This document shows, piece after piece, positions 9,002 to 18,491 of a stretch of 64,000 bases of DNA. Under the pieces are notes generated by a model. It was not told the DNA's origin. It worked only from the letters and a program-made list of their open reading frames with translations, and searched no databases. Both the position numbers and the translations under genes were made by a program. Each line of letters begins with the position of its first letter. Position 1 is the first letter of the stretch. Source of the stretch: an uncultured Bacilli bacterium (GTDB lineage Bacteria; Bacillota_I; Bacilli_A; RF39; UBA660); the NCBI GenBank assembly GCA_944332205.1, contig CALVJN010000001.1, forward strand, positions 21,629-85,628, read 5' to 3'.

Positions 9002-12000
9002 CTACCAACTTAAATTATTTCTATTTTCAGAATTAGAGTAAAAATCATCTAACAAAAGTATTACATAATTATGACTACCAGACTTTAATTCTTTATAACT
9101 AATAGCTCTACTTTTTCTACCATTTTCAGCAATCCAAATAGCAGAATCTTCTATTCCAACAATAACCATTACATGATTAGAACCACCATTAACATCAGAA
9201 TAAAGAACATCACCAGGCTTTATAAGAGAAAAAACTCTATCTATGCTTACTGATGACAACTTAGTACTATCGTTATATAATCCCAAAAGTTGATTTCTAT
9301 AGTCCTCGCTCAACTCTCCTATTGTTATACTAGGCTCGGTATAAAAACTAGAACCAGTAACAAATACTCTAATAGCACCAGGGAAATAATTTTCATCTTT
9401 TCTATTGTTAACACCAGCCATTCCAGTAGCATAGGTCGACCCTTTATCGCATAAGTTCATTCCACCATTACACATAGACCATCTAACAAAATTAGCACAA
9501 TTAAGTCCCAATCTACATTTACTACCTTGACATCCAGTAGCACTTTCATGATATTCTCCCCATCTACTATTAACACCTAACTTATTAGTTATATCCGAAT
9601 TATATTCTGACCCAATCCAACCACCACGATGATCATATGGATAGGTATATCCTCCAGTCATTTCCATCGTACATTCCAATAATCCTATTGCTGCTTCAAC
9701 TACACCTTCTCTTGTACCACTACCAGCAGCATTTACTCGTTGAGCAATACAACCATTTAAACAACCAATACTATAACCATTTCTACTCAAAGCCTCTGTA
9801 AGTGGCTCATTAAGTGGATTACCACTAATTTTCTTTGTATAATTAGAATCAGTAATATCAAAACTAACTCCACAAGAATCAACCGAAACAGAAGAACCTC
9901 CTTGTACAAACGATGCGTTTTGACATTCTCCATCCTCTAATGAAGAAGAAAGTCTTCTTATACTAACATCGTCATAAAAAAGTTTAATTAATGATTCCCA
10001 ATCGTATTCAAAACCTTCAAAATACTTTAGGCCATATTGACTAGCTCCTCTTCCATGACCACCACTAGGTTTATATGACCAACCATATTCTGTTTGTCCA
10101 AAAAAATTAGTTCTAGTATACCCCTTATAAGTCCAACAAGAAGCCAAAGTAGCTTGACTTGGATATCCTGCTGGGGAAGTTGGTGCAACAGTAGAGGATG
10201 TAGTAAATCTAACCTTATCACCATTAAATAAAGTATCAGCTGGACGACTATTATTATTTTGAAAACAAGGACATTCTAAATATCTATCAGAAATAGAAAA
10301 ACTTTTACCTGTCTTATTAACATAAGCCTCAGGATTAATAGGTAAATTATTTTGACCATCAGGTAAATAATAGAAACCATTTTTTAAAGTATTTGCAACA
10401 GGACAAAAAGCATCATACTCTGTCATTAAAATAGAAGTTAGTCCATATTTTGTAACAACTAATCCTTTAGTTTGCTCTACTGCTTCAGCAATTTTTGGAT
10501 GTTTATCTGGAGAATAACTTGAATTATAATTTTGATTATTAGAACTGTTTTCAATAACACCTGAACCATCTTTTCCAACTATGGATATAGCATAACTTCT
10601 AGCCAAAACTGCAAATGCCTTAAGTGATTCCAAATCACCACTACTATATTCTGCTAATAAAACCCCACCTAAATACTGATCCTCAAAATTTACTTCTTGA
10701 ACAGAACCACTATTTGGATCTCTAACTTTTATGGTTTCAATTGTACTTTCTAAAAGACCAAAACCATTACAATCTTTTCTAATTGATTCATAATAAGAAT
10801 AAATATAATTTGCTGTATCTAATATAGTAGAAAGATTTAACTCATAATTCTGATCATCCGTAAAATCAGAATTTATACTTAAATAATCCTTCATATATAT
10901 ATGTATAAAGCCACCATTATTAACTAAGTTCCAAAAATAAACTCCTCCTGTATTAGGATCTTTAACGTATGTTCTTTCATGATTAGCATTTATACTAGTA
11001 TAATAAATTCCCTGTTCTTTTGAAAGAACATACACAGTGGGAATAGAAGATTCACCAATAGGAACATCATTAATACACTTTGCATTAGTCTCAGCTTCAG
11101 CAACATTTCTAAAGCCCTTAAACCAATTTACAGGGTTAAAAATTGCCCAAAAATTAAATTCATTTACTTCTAAATCATTCATAGCATATTGTTCCATTGT
11201 ATCTTCTTCACCACAATCAACTTTAATATAAGAGCTAGGATTAACATATGTTAATATTTGTGCTTTTGCAAGATATTCGGCTTGATCACCCCATAATGAT
11301 AAGAATTCTTCCCAAGTATACGATTTCCCTTCCAAATAATAGCATTCCAACTCACCACACGAATTATCAGGAATTGGAACAATATTACCATTTTCAATAG
11401 GAGCTATCAAAGTAGCAAGAATCAAAAATCTATCAATATCTACTTTATATTTATTACTAATTTTAGTAGATGCTTGTTCAATTTTTTGATATATTCCAGG
11501 ATATTTTACAAAAATATTTGGATTTATCAAATCATTATCTGGAAACTCTTCCGTATCAATTGAACCATTATTTTCGTTACTATATATTTGTGAATCTGCA
11601 TTTTTGAAAATAGCAATAATTATAATTATAAGAAACAATATAGATAAAAAACCAATACCAAAATGAAGAAAAAATTTAAACATTTTTTGCCGTGCTTTAA
11701 TTGTTTGAGCAACTTTTATTAAACCTTTAGTACTTCCACCAGCTTCTATATATTTATCTAATAATTCGTCACCTTTTTCAGTTTTAAGCATCTGATTTGC
11801 AATTTCACCTGTACCGGGAGAAACAGCATTTAATCCAGTACGAATTTCTCTTCGTGCTGAATCTTTTTTCTCTTGAAGTCTCATTTTTTCTAATGCAGCT
11901 CTAATTTTACTATCATTATTTTTTAATATACTATTTAGACTTCTAAATTTATTAAAATCATTATTCGATTTTTTTAAATTTTTAGAACTATTATTTCTTT

Positions 12001-12007
12001 TATCCAT
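9002..12007 (-). CDS. Membrane-anchored SpoIID-type glycan hydrolase fused to NlpC/CHAP-like amidase (VirB1 analogue)
   Basis: A 1001-aa multidomain wall enzyme. Residues 1-110 are a charged cytoplasmic part and 112-134 a transmembrane helix. About 170-420 is an extracytoplasmic region with ILATLIAPIENG. A SpoIID/LytB domain starts near 441: YLGGVLLAEYSSGD holds the conserved Glu (E453), followed by LKAFAVLARSYA and the late GGHGRGASQYG motif (649-659). The C-terminal 230 residues are an NlpC/P60- or CHAP-like hydrolase with C837 in GLNCANFVRW and H945 in GSNHVMVIVG. Gram-positive conjugation systems use a two-domain wall hydrolase to open a path for the channel. Here a SpoIID domain, usually found in sporulation, seems to fill the glycan-cleaving role. 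Confidence 0.8.
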   Translation of the reverse strand: MDKRNNSSKNLKKSNNDFNKFRSLNSILKNNDSKIRAALEKMRLQEKKDSARREIRTGLNAVSPGTGEIANQMLKTEKGDELLDKYIEAGGSTKGLIKVAQTIKARQKMFKFFLHFGIGFLSILFLIIIIIAIFKNADSQIYSNENNGSIDTEEFPDNDLINPNIFVKYPGIYQKIEQASTKISNKYKVDIDRFLILATLIAPIENGNIVPIPDNSCGELECYYLEGKSYTWEEFLSLWGDQAEYLAKAQILTYVNPSSYIKVDCGEEDTMEQYAMNDLEVNEFNFWAIFNPVNWFKGFRNVAEAETNAKCINDVPIGESSIPTVYVLSKEQGIYYTSINANHERTYVKDPNTGGVYFWNLVNNGGFIHIYMKDYLSINSDFTDDQNYELNLSTILDTANYIYSYYESIRKDCNGFGLLESTIETIKVRDPNSGSVQEVNFEDQYLGGVLLAEYSSGDLESLKAFAVLARSYAISIVGKDGSGVIENSSNNQNYNSSYSPDKHPKIAEAVEQTKGLVVTKYGLTSILMTEYDAFCPVANTLKNGFYYLPDGQNNLPINPEAYVNKTGKSFSISDRYLECPCFQNNNSRPADTLFNGDKVRFTTSSTVAPTSPAGYPSQATLASCWTYKGYTRTNFFGQTEYGWSYKPSGGHGRGASQYGLKYFEGFEYDWESLIKLFYDDVSIRRLSSSLEDGECQNASFVQGGSSVSVDSCGVSFDITDSNYTKKISGNPLNEPLTEALSRNGYSIGCLNGCIAQRVNAAGSGTREGVVEAAIGLLECTMEMTGGYTYPYDHRGGWIGSEYNSDITNKLGVNSRWGEYHESATGCQGSKCRLGLNCANFVRWSMCNGGMNLCDKGSTYATGMAGVNNRKDENYFPGAIRVFVTGSSFYTEPSITIGELSEDYRNQLLGLYNDSTKLSSVSIDRVFSLIKPGDVLYSDVNGGSNHVMVIVGIEDSAIWIAENGRKSRAISYKELKSGSHNYVILLLDDFYSNSENRNNLSW

Positions 12008-12071
12008 AATCTCACCACCAATCTATATACAAAATAAAGTTGAAATTTTAGATTATTAGATTATGTTAAAT

Positions 12072-12107
12072 ATAAAAAATATAAATTAGTAAATTTATAT
12101 TTTTTAT
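12072..12107 (-). repeat. 16-bp perfect inverted repeat after virB4
   Basis: ataaaaaatataaatt, a 4-base loop (agta) and its exact complement form a long AT-only hairpin overlapping the virB4 stop codon. It lies in the 96-base gap before the SpoIID-amidase gene. It could be a partial terminator, an attenuator or an mRNA 3'-end stabiliser within the operon. Confidence 0.55.
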
Positions 12108-13897
12108 AATCCACCTCCACTACCAAATGAAGACAATTCATCAGAAGAAACTATTATGTTTATTCGCATTCTTCTATTACCACAAACGAATAAGGCTTCA
12201 CCCTGTGAATATTGTTTAATACTTTCCTTTTCATTATCATTAAGATCAATAAGTAAGCTTAAATCTTCAGTAGCTTGTTTTTTTAAACCCATAATTAAAT
12301 AATAAGAGGCATTATCAAAAATTGCCTTTCCCTGCATTAAAACACCTGGCGCAGCAAAGTCACTTGGCTGTTGAGTAATTATAATAGAACCAGTATTATA
12401 TTTTCTAGCTCGTCGTTGAACTTGAGCTAAAAAATCTGCACCTAAAGTATTATTATTTCCCAATAATACATGGGCTTCATCGACCATCAATATAGTATCA
12501 ACAGTTTTATCAAGGCAAAGTCCCCATGCATATTTTAAAATATTAAAAAACAAAGCATTTTTAATATTTTCTTCTGCGTTCATAAGCTCTTTAATATTAA
12601 AAGTAATAAAATCACTCTCATGCGTTATAGTTGTATGACCATCAAAATAATATTTTAAATCTTTTGTAAGTGGTCTTATTTTTAATTCTAAACGTTCCAT
12701 GATATCTCTTTCGTGAGTATGATCTGTCATTGACAATAATATTGCTTTTATAGTTTCATAAACATCAGAAAATGTAGGATAATCAGCTGCAGTAAAACTA
12801 TAAAAATCTTTATCGAAATCAATCCCAAATCTTCTATATGTATCCTGAACAATTTCACTAAATAAAGTTAAAACATCTTCTTCTATTGATGGATCATAAT
12901 ATTTCATAAAAGCCTTTAAAAATTGAAGAGTTCTGGTTAATACAGTATAACCTAATCCTTGCTTTATTTCTTCTTCATCTGCATCAATTACTATTTGTAA
13001 AGGATTAATCATACCAAATTCTCCACCCTTACCTAAATCAATAGTATCGCCACCAAAAGTTTTAGTCATCTCTTCAAGTTCATTTTCCGGATCAATTGCA
13101 ACTATTTGACAACCATTTCTAATATGATTTCTAAGTAAAAGTTTAGCTGCTGTAGATTTTCCACTTCCAGAAGTACCTAATAAAATAAGATTAGCATTAT
13201 TTCTATTATTTTCTTTTTTTATCTTATACAAAAATTGATTAAATAAGATTACACCACCAGAAAAATCTACCCCTAATAAAGCAGAATATCCAGGATCTTT
13301 TACACTATCGAAAATAAAAGGATACATAGCAGCAATAGTTACAGAAGGTATAGGAGTACCAATTCGATCTTCAATATCTTGCTTTGGAAAAACCGGAATA
13401 ATTGATTTTAAAACTTTTTCTTGTTCAAATCTAAGTGAAACTCCTTTCATCTCCATTGCATCCAAATAACTTTTCACATTAGTTTTTCTTAATTCTAACT
13501 CTTCTCTAGTATCTGCCGTTATCATAACATGCATCTGAAAATCAAATATTTTTGCTTGACTTCCTGCTAGCATAGTAACAAAAGATTCCAAAGATTCATA
13601 ATCCATTCTTATTCTCTCTTGCATAGTTCTGTCACGTTCTTCTTGATATTTTATCTTTAAATCTGCAATTTGTTTGTTAAGCATTTTAGAAACTATTGAA
13701 AATGGTAATGGTAAATGTTTAATAACTATTTTTATACCAGGCATACTAGTTAAATTAGATAGATAACCTGGTGAAATAAATTTAGGAAAAGATACCACCG
13801 TTAAAATCGTAGCATATTTATCACTAATAAAAAAATCACTTGGATAAAACTGCAATCCCTTTGGTGCAATTTGCGATTTAAAATTTAATGAGCTCAT
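12104..13897 (-). CDS. virB4: VirB4-type ATPase, main (C-terminal) polypeptide
   Basis: A 597-aa protein corresponding to the second part of VirB4/TraE/TrbE ATPases. It has Walker A GTSGSGKS (241-248), a TILMVDEAHVLLG Walker B (D473, E474) and the RRARKYNTGSIIITQQPSDF sensor region near 490-510. Family role: the motor at the base of the type IV secretion channel, powering pilus assembly and substrate transfer. The usual VirB4 is about 800 aa in one chain. Here the N-terminal domain is a separate gene just upstream, joined by a 4-base ATGA overlap (13894-13897), so the two are translated together. Both pieces are intact and in different frames. Confidence 0.9.
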   Translation of the reverse strand: MSSLNFKSQIAPKGLQFYPSDFFISDKYATILTVVSFPKFISPGYLSNLTSMPGIKIVIKHLPLPFSIVSKMLNKQIADLKIKYQEERDRTMQERIRMDYESLESFVTMLAGSQAKIFDFQMHVMITADTREELELRKTNVKSYLDAMEMKGVSLRFEQEKVLKSIIPVFPKQDIEDRIGTPIPSVTIAAMYPFIFDSVKDPGYSALLGVDFSGGVILFNQFLYKIKKENNRNNANLILLGTSGSGKSTAAKLLLRNHIRNGCQIVAIDPENELEEMTKTFGGDTIDLGKGGEFGMINPLQIVIDADEEEIKQGLGYTVLTRTLQFLKAFMKYYDPSIEEDVLTLFSEIVQDTYRRFGIDFDKDFYSFTAADYPTFSDVYETIKAILLSMTDHTHERDIMERLELKIRPLTKDLKYYFDGHTTITHESDFITFNIKELMNAEENIKNALFFNILKYAWGLCLDKTVDTILMVDEAHVLLGNNNTLGADFLAQVQRRARKYNTGSIIITQQPSDFAAPGVLMQGKAIFDNASYYLIMGLKKQATEDLSLLIDLNDNEKESIKQYSQGEALFVCGNRRMRINIIVSSDELSSFGSGGGL

Positions 13898-14448
13898 TCT
13901 GTAGTCACCACCGTTCCAAATTCAGTTGTTTTACCACCATTTAAGAAATTATCGAGAATTATTCTCAAATCTTCATTAGATGTCTGTTTAGCAGAAAGAC
14001 CAGCTGATGCTAACATATTAATCAACATACGTATTCTTTTTTGAATTTTATCCATATCTTTCTCTTTAAACAAAATGTAATATTCGGTATCAACAACATT
14101 ATTATTAATAAAAGAATTACCTTTTTGTATATCCTCAGCAATAAGTTTTCTAATTGCCGGAGAATTCTCTTGATTATATAAAAGCTGCAATTGTGACATA
14201 TACACTGATATATCAACTGGCCTATCAGCAACAACCAACCAAAATTCAAAATCCATTTGATTATACATATTCTTTAAATTTGATAAAACAGATTGTTGTG
14301 ACTCATAATCTAATATAAAAATATTTCTAGGAGAAATTTTTACACCAGTTACTTTCTCCTGCGAATTTAAAACAATCATTCCACTTGATATTGATTGTAT
14401 CGGTACCCAATCTTCTGTATACTTACTTCTTATTTGTGTCTTTGTCAT
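13894..14448 (-). CDS. VirB4 N-terminal domain encoded as a separate protein
   Basis: A 184-aa soluble protein starting MTKTQIRSKY. It has the beta-rich N-terminal region of VirB4-family proteins, including VPIQSISSGMIVL and EFWLVVADRPVDISVYMSQL and an FKEKDMDKIQKRIRMLINML helix; no P-loop is present. Taken with the following 597-aa ATPase, the two make one VirB4-length unit. The chosen ATG at 14448 overlaps the end of the PrgI-like gene by 26 bases. Longer in-frame starts to 14517 exist but would lie deep inside that gene. An equally long upstream Tra-type adaptor is an alternative reading. Confidence 0.6.
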   Translation of the reverse strand: MTKTQIRSKYTEDWVPIQSISSGMIVLNSQEKVTGVKISPRNIFILDYESQQSVLSNLKNMYNQMDFEFWLVVADRPVDISVYMSQLQLLYNQENSPAIRKLIAEDIQKGNSFINNNVVDTEYYILFKEKDMDKIQKRIRMLINMLASAGLSAKQTSNEDLRIILDNFLNGGKTTEFGTVVTTE

Positions 14449-14755
14449 ATTTAACACACCAACCTCTCCATACATATCTTTGCCTATTAACAAAATAGAA
14501 ATTATAAATTGCACCAATTAGTACCAAAACATTATGTTGATATGGTATTGGTAAAACTAAAAATAAGGCAATTAAAACAGGAAGTAACAAACAAATAGCA
14601 ATCAATGTATTATCCATATAATCTTGAAAGATAAGAAGTAAAATTAATGAGATTGATAATCCCACTAAAAAAATCACTAAATCAACAGGTCTAAAATATC
14701 CCAAAATAAGCCTTCCCCTATTGGCGTTTGCTGGTATCAAATAATTACCATTCAC
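14423..14755 (-). CDS. PrgI/VirB3-like inner-membrane protein
   Basis: A 110-aa protein starting with GTG after GGAGTGTG. It has an IPANANRGRLILGYF N-terminal segment, two close transmembrane helices (about 26-45 and 50-85) and a short basic tail (NFYFVNRQRYVWRGW). This size, topology and position directly before VirB4 are those of the PrgI family, the Gram-positive VirB3 counterpart. Family role: a small membrane subunit that pairs with VirB4 in the channel base. Spacing to the VirB6-like gene is 18 bases and it overlaps the next gene. Confidence 0.75.
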   Translation of the reverse strand: MNGNYLIPANANRGRLILGYFRPVDLVIFLVGLSISLILLLIFQDYMDNTLIAICLLLPVLIALFLVLPIPYQHNVLVLIGAIYNFYFVNRQRYVWRGWCVKYDKDTNKK

Positions 14756-14773
14756 TATATATCACACTCCAAT

Positions 14774-16705
14774 CTAATGATTATTATTATCATTATTTTT
14801 AAAGAAATTATGTTTCAAATAATCTCTACGTTCATTATTTTCATTCATTATATTTTCAGAATCATTTATTGCAGTACCTCCTACAACATTATTATCATTA
14901 TCTCTTTCCACAGCACCATATGTAAATCCACTTTCATTCTTGTAAATTTGTTGTAATTTTCTTTCATTGGCATTTTCTCTTCCTCTATTAACATACTCTA
15001 CTGAACGATCAACCAACTTAGCACCATATCCAACTACAGGGATTTTATCTTCCACAAAATTAACAACTTTTCTAGTAGCTCTATGAAAATTTTTCCTTCT
15101 TACTTCAGCTTGTTTAGTTTCGCCTAGTCCAAAACTCTCAGCCACTTTAGACATCGTTTCATAATCTTTTTTAGCTTTTGATGCTACATCCTGAGCAGAG
15201 ATATAAGAAGAACGAAGATTTTCTATAACACTATCATCTGCACCTTTTTGAACAGCTTCTTCATAAGCCATTCTAGCCATTTGTTCAGCGGATTCAGTAC
15301 TCATCATATAATTCTTTGCTCTTTTTAATGTACCATTATCACCGCCAGTAATTCCAAATTTTCTAGCTGATATAATTCCTTGCCTTTTAACAGCAGCTTT
15401 TTGTAAACTAGCACCCAATCCTCCAGTATAATTTTTATCACCTGTTCTTATTTTTCCAGCAGTATCACGTCCAGCAGCCCATGCTCCTTGTTTTGGATCT
15501 GCTGTAGCACCTGCAGCAGCACCAGTCAACATACCGCTCAAACCATGTCCGCCAACTAAACCTCCCAAGGCTCCAACAGCTGCACCCAATCCTGTACCAA
15601 GTCCAGCACCACTATCTTTAATTCCAAGAGCATCTTTTATAAATTTTGGTGCTTCTCTAGCAAAGAAAATTAGTCCGATAATTAAAATAACTATTAAATA
15701 ACTTCCTCTAAGAGGATCTTCAGCAAAACTAGGGAAATTTTTAAACAAGCCATTGCTTATAATAAGCTGAATTAACATTATCACTACATATAAAATTCCC
15801 AGCTTTAAGAATATATCTAAAAAAGTTGTAATAAGAGCCTTAAGCCAATGGGAAAAAGCTCCATCTTTGCTTGATTTAGGGTCAATTAATGACATAATAG
15901 GTATCGGAGCAATTGCTTCTAATATTATCATTTTAAATATCCTCTTAGCTACATCAATAGTAATACCTAATAGCATTAATACCATAAGAATACCGACAAT
16001 AGTAGATACAATAAAAGTATAAGTATATTTATAATATCGAGTGGCACCAATATCAATTGGTCCCAAATTAACATTGATACCTACATTACATGTCAAATTA
16101 ATATTACTTAAGAATTCGCTTAAAGAAGTAATGCTAGGAGTATCAGCATAAGTTCCCTGCCCACAAACTGAATCTAAATCCATAGAAGGTGCAAAAAAAG
16201 CCTGTAATGAAGAAATAGCCATCATATTAGCAGCAGAAGAAATATCATCAGTATTATTACCATTACTAACTGAAACACCACTATCTTCATTAATTCCCAA
16301 TAAAATTCTAGGTAGCATAGGTAAAAAAGCATTTTGTGCTCTTTGAATTAATCCATCGCCATTATCTACACTAAACAAAATATTCGGAACACTAACTAAA
16401 ACTAGCAACATAATAATGGCTCGTGATATAAGCTTAGAAACACCTTTCTCACTTTTTCCTGACATTGATTCTGGATCAACAATATATTGAAAGAAAGAAA
16501 AAGAAAGTTTAAAAGCCATAAAAATTCCAAGTATAACATATATACGAGAATAAATTCCGTTCATAAGTCCAGAAGAAGTTGTTAACCTAGACAAATCAAA
16601 TATACCAAATAGAATTATCTTAACCATCGAATAAACAATCCAGTCAATCCAAGCAAAAATAGTTCTTAATATATCCATTATCCAACTAGCAGATTGTAAT
16701 CCCAT
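14774..16705 (-). CDS. VirB6/TrbL-like polytopic channel protein
   Basis: A 643-aa membrane protein. Transmembrane helices lie in residues 10-130 (including MVKIILFGIFDLSRL and AIIMLLVLVSVPNILFS), around 225-250, and from about 260 to 350. Next comes a glycine/alanine-rich stretch (GLGTGLGAAVGALGG) and a 230-aa charged cytoplasmic tail. This is the layout of TrbL/VirB6-type proteins, which form the membrane channel of type IV secretion. It is the first gene after a 500-base gap with its own likely promoter, so it starts the T4SS core transcript. Confidence 0.8.
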   Translation of the reverse strand: MGLQSASWIMDILRTIFAWIDWIVYSMVKIILFGIFDLSRLTTSSGLMNGIYSRIYVILGIFMAFKLSFSFFQYIVDPESMSGKSEKGVSKLISRAIIMLLVLVSVPNILFSVDNGDGLIQRAQNAFLPMLPRILLGINEDSGVSVSNGNNTDDISSAANMMAISSLQAFFAPSMDLDSVCGQGTYADTPSITSLSEFLSNINLTCNVGINVNLGPIDIGATRYYKYTYTFIVSTIVGILMVLMLLGITIDVAKRIFKMIILEAIAPIPIMSLIDPKSSKDGAFSHWLKALITTFLDIFLKLGILYVVIMLIQLIISNGLFKNFPSFAEDPLRGSYLIVILIIGLIFFAREAPKFIKDALGIKDSGAGLGTGLGAAVGALGGLVGGHGLSGMLTGAAAGATADPKQGAWAAGRDTAGKIRTGDKNYTGGLGASLQKAAVKRQGIISARKFGITGGDNGTLKRAKNYMMSTESAEQMARMAYEEAVQKGADDSVIENLRSSYISAQDVASKAKKDYETMSKVAESFGLGETKQAEVRRKNFHRATRKVVNFVEDKIPVVGYGAKLVDRSVEYVNRGRENANERKLQQIYKNESGFTYGAVERDNDNNVVGGTAINDSENIMNENNERRDYLKHNFFKNNDNNNH

Positions 16706-16741
16706 AAAATCAACTCCAAATAATATAACTAATCATAACAA

Positions 16742-16750
16742 ATTATAACA
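16742..16750 (-). promoter_or_regulatory. Extended -10 promoter for the T4SS core genes
   Basis: Minus-strand TGTTATAAT (TG-n-TATAAT), about 36 bases upstream of the VirB6-like start. The -35 region is poor (TTTAAT), which fits an extended -10 promoter. From here to 17056 the DNA is featureless A/T with no supported gene. Confidence 0.5.
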
Positions 16751-17056
16751 TAAAAAATAATAATATTAAATAAATATTATTTAAATATTAACTTTTTGTT
16801 GTAGAATTACAATTAGTAAGAAAAAATTATATAAAAAAATTTAAAATTAAATAAAAAATATTTATTAAAAGATTTTGGTTACATTCATTACAATATTAAA
16901 AAAAATAAATATTTCTAAATATATTTGAAAAAAACTACTAAAAAACTATTACTTATTTAAAATAAGAAGAAAATTTAATTATTATGTTAAAATGCAATAA
17001 GTAATATATAGTTTGAAGAAAAATTAAATCTTTATATTAAATTTAAAAAATATAGA

Positions 17057-17105
17057 AAAAAACAATATGCAATAATTACTTTTTAAGTATATCATATTGT
17101 TTTTT
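17057..17105 (-). terminator. Bidirectional terminator-like hairpin
   Basis: ACAATATG/CATATTGT arms flanked by A- and T-runs extend the stem to about 12 bp, with a large loop. On the minus strand the second arm continues into TTTTTTT. It lies about 100 bases past the stop of the pilin-head-like gene. Confidence 0.55.
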
Positions 17106-17205
17106 AATTTAAGTTTATTAACATAATAAAATTATAAAAATCGATCAACTACAATCATCAGCCAAAAATTAAAGAAAAATAAATTATTATGAAAACAAAA
17201 TAATA

Positions 17206-18402
17206 TCAATAAAACTTAACAATATAAGGATCATTTTCTGTACCAGAACCACTATCATAAATAACACGCGATCCTAACATTATAATAGGTCTTATACTTT
17301 TCTTTATACGGCAAAGATCACTTTCAGCAACTTTTTTTGAAACAAAATAAGCTTCGTTAGTATTGTCACTATTGGCAGTAAGTAGCCACCAATCATCATT
17401 AAAATATGACAAATAATTATAATTTCCACAGTTTTTAGAAACAATAGAATCACAATTTGAATCCAAACTAGCACTCATATAATAATACGCCGGCAAAAGC
17501 CCAACATATTGATTTTCTAATATTTTTTTACATTCTATAGATCCACTATCATCTGCATCGGTTAAACTTCTCTTTCCTATACACAAATTCATAGGAACTG
17601 TCAAATATCTCGTTTTTTCACTATATTCCACTTTATAATCATTACTATCTACTAAAGTTGTATTTCCCTCATAAAAATTAATTACGCTTTCCATTGCTCT
17701 ACTTTTCAAACCATTATATTCATAATTATTTATACCATGATTATTATTTACATCTTCATTATATCTATCATCCCAAGCAATAGGTTTTTGTAAACTTCCA
17801 GAAAAAATTAACAACATATCTCCAACATCATTTATTGAAACAATACGCCAAACATTTTCATCAATTTTTACAAAATTATTAACATTATCACCTCTGAAAA
17901 CATATTCGACAGATTCAGAGCTATTTCCCAAATCAGAATAATTTGTTACAAACTCACCATCAACTCTTTCATATAATCCATCTTCAGAAACAACTCCATA
18001 ATTATTATCTAAAAGAACTTTAGAATAAAGTTTAATTGAATTATATTTATTACCACAACTCAAAACAGGAGTATAATTATAATATCCATCTTCAACTTTA
18101 TAAATTTCAACTTTTCCATTACAATTAATGCTAGAATCACTAATATAACTAGATAAATCATCAATATAATTATTATTGATTAATACTGTTGAAGAAATAG
18201 TCGAAGAAGTTCCTATCTCAGAAGGCAAAACACTTTTATTATCTTCAACATATTTTTTAGCAGCGACTACTAATTTTTCTTCTAAGCTAACATAAGATAA
18301 TTTAGTACCACCAGTTAAAATATTTATAAACCAAAATGAAAAAATTAAAATTAAAACAACAATTAACAAAAGGACAATGTATCTATACATTTTTTTATCC
18401 AT
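17206..18402 (-). CDS. Membrane-anchored pilin-head-like surface protein
   Basis: A 398-aa protein with an N-terminal transmembrane anchor (residues 8-29) and no GFTLIE prepilin motif. Residues 40-120 form a helix followed by a small cysteine-containing module (LEEKLVVAAKKYVEDNKSVLPSE, C94, C116) that closely parallels the region after the pilin helix in the two giant pseudopilins of this window. The C-terminal half (VWRIVSINDVGDMLLI to RPIIMLGSRVIYDSG) is a DUF6273-like extracellular domain. The ATG at 18402 is chosen because GAGGTG lies 7 bases before it. It lies between the VirB2-like and VirB6-like genes on its own short transcript. Role unknown; a minor pilin or tip subunit is possible. 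Confidence 0.6.
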   Translation of the reverse strand: MDKKMYRYIVLLLIVVLILIFSFWFINILTGGTKLSYVSLEEKLVVAAKKYVEDNKSVLPSEIGTSSTISSTVLINNNYIDDLSSYISDSSINCNGKVEIYKVEDGYYNYTPVLSCGNKYNSIKLYSKVLLDNNYGVVSEDGLYERVDGEFVTNYSDLGNSSESVEYVFRGDNVNNFVKIDENVWRIVSINDVGDMLLIFSGSLQKPIAWDDRYNEDVNNNHGINNYEYNGLKSRAMESVINFYEGNTTLVDSNDYKVEYSEKTRYLTVPMNLCIGKRSLTDADDSGSIECKKILENQYVGLLPAYYYMSASLDSNCDSIVSKNCGNYNYLSYFNDDWWLLTANSDNTNEAYFVSKKVAESDLCRIKKSIRPIIMLGSRVIYDSGSGTENDPYIVKFY

Positions 18403-18426
18403 AAAAATGCACCTCACAATAAAAAT

Positions 18427-18455
18427 ATTTTATCAAATTTTTAAAAAAAGGACAA
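18427..18455 (-). promoter_or_regulatory. Promoter of the pilin-head-like gene
   Basis: Minus-strand TTGTCC (18450-18455), a 17-base spacer and TAAAAT (18427-18432). It begins right where the preceding terminator ends. Confidence 0.45.
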
Positions 18456-18478
18456 GAAAAAAAGGAAGTAAATCTTCC
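18455..18478 (-). terminator. Terminator after the VirB2-like gene
   Basis: GGAAGATTTACTTCC hairpin (18464-18478) followed on the minus strand by TTTTTTT. It closes the Tad/VirB2 transcription unit. Confidence 0.75.
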
Positions 18479-18491
18479 TACAAATCAAAAA

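Noticed and set aside
16706..17205. A small gene in the 500-base gap between the VirB6-like and pilin-head genes
   Set aside because: All frames are broken or lack a ribosome site; only an extended -10 promoter and a terminator hairpin are supported.
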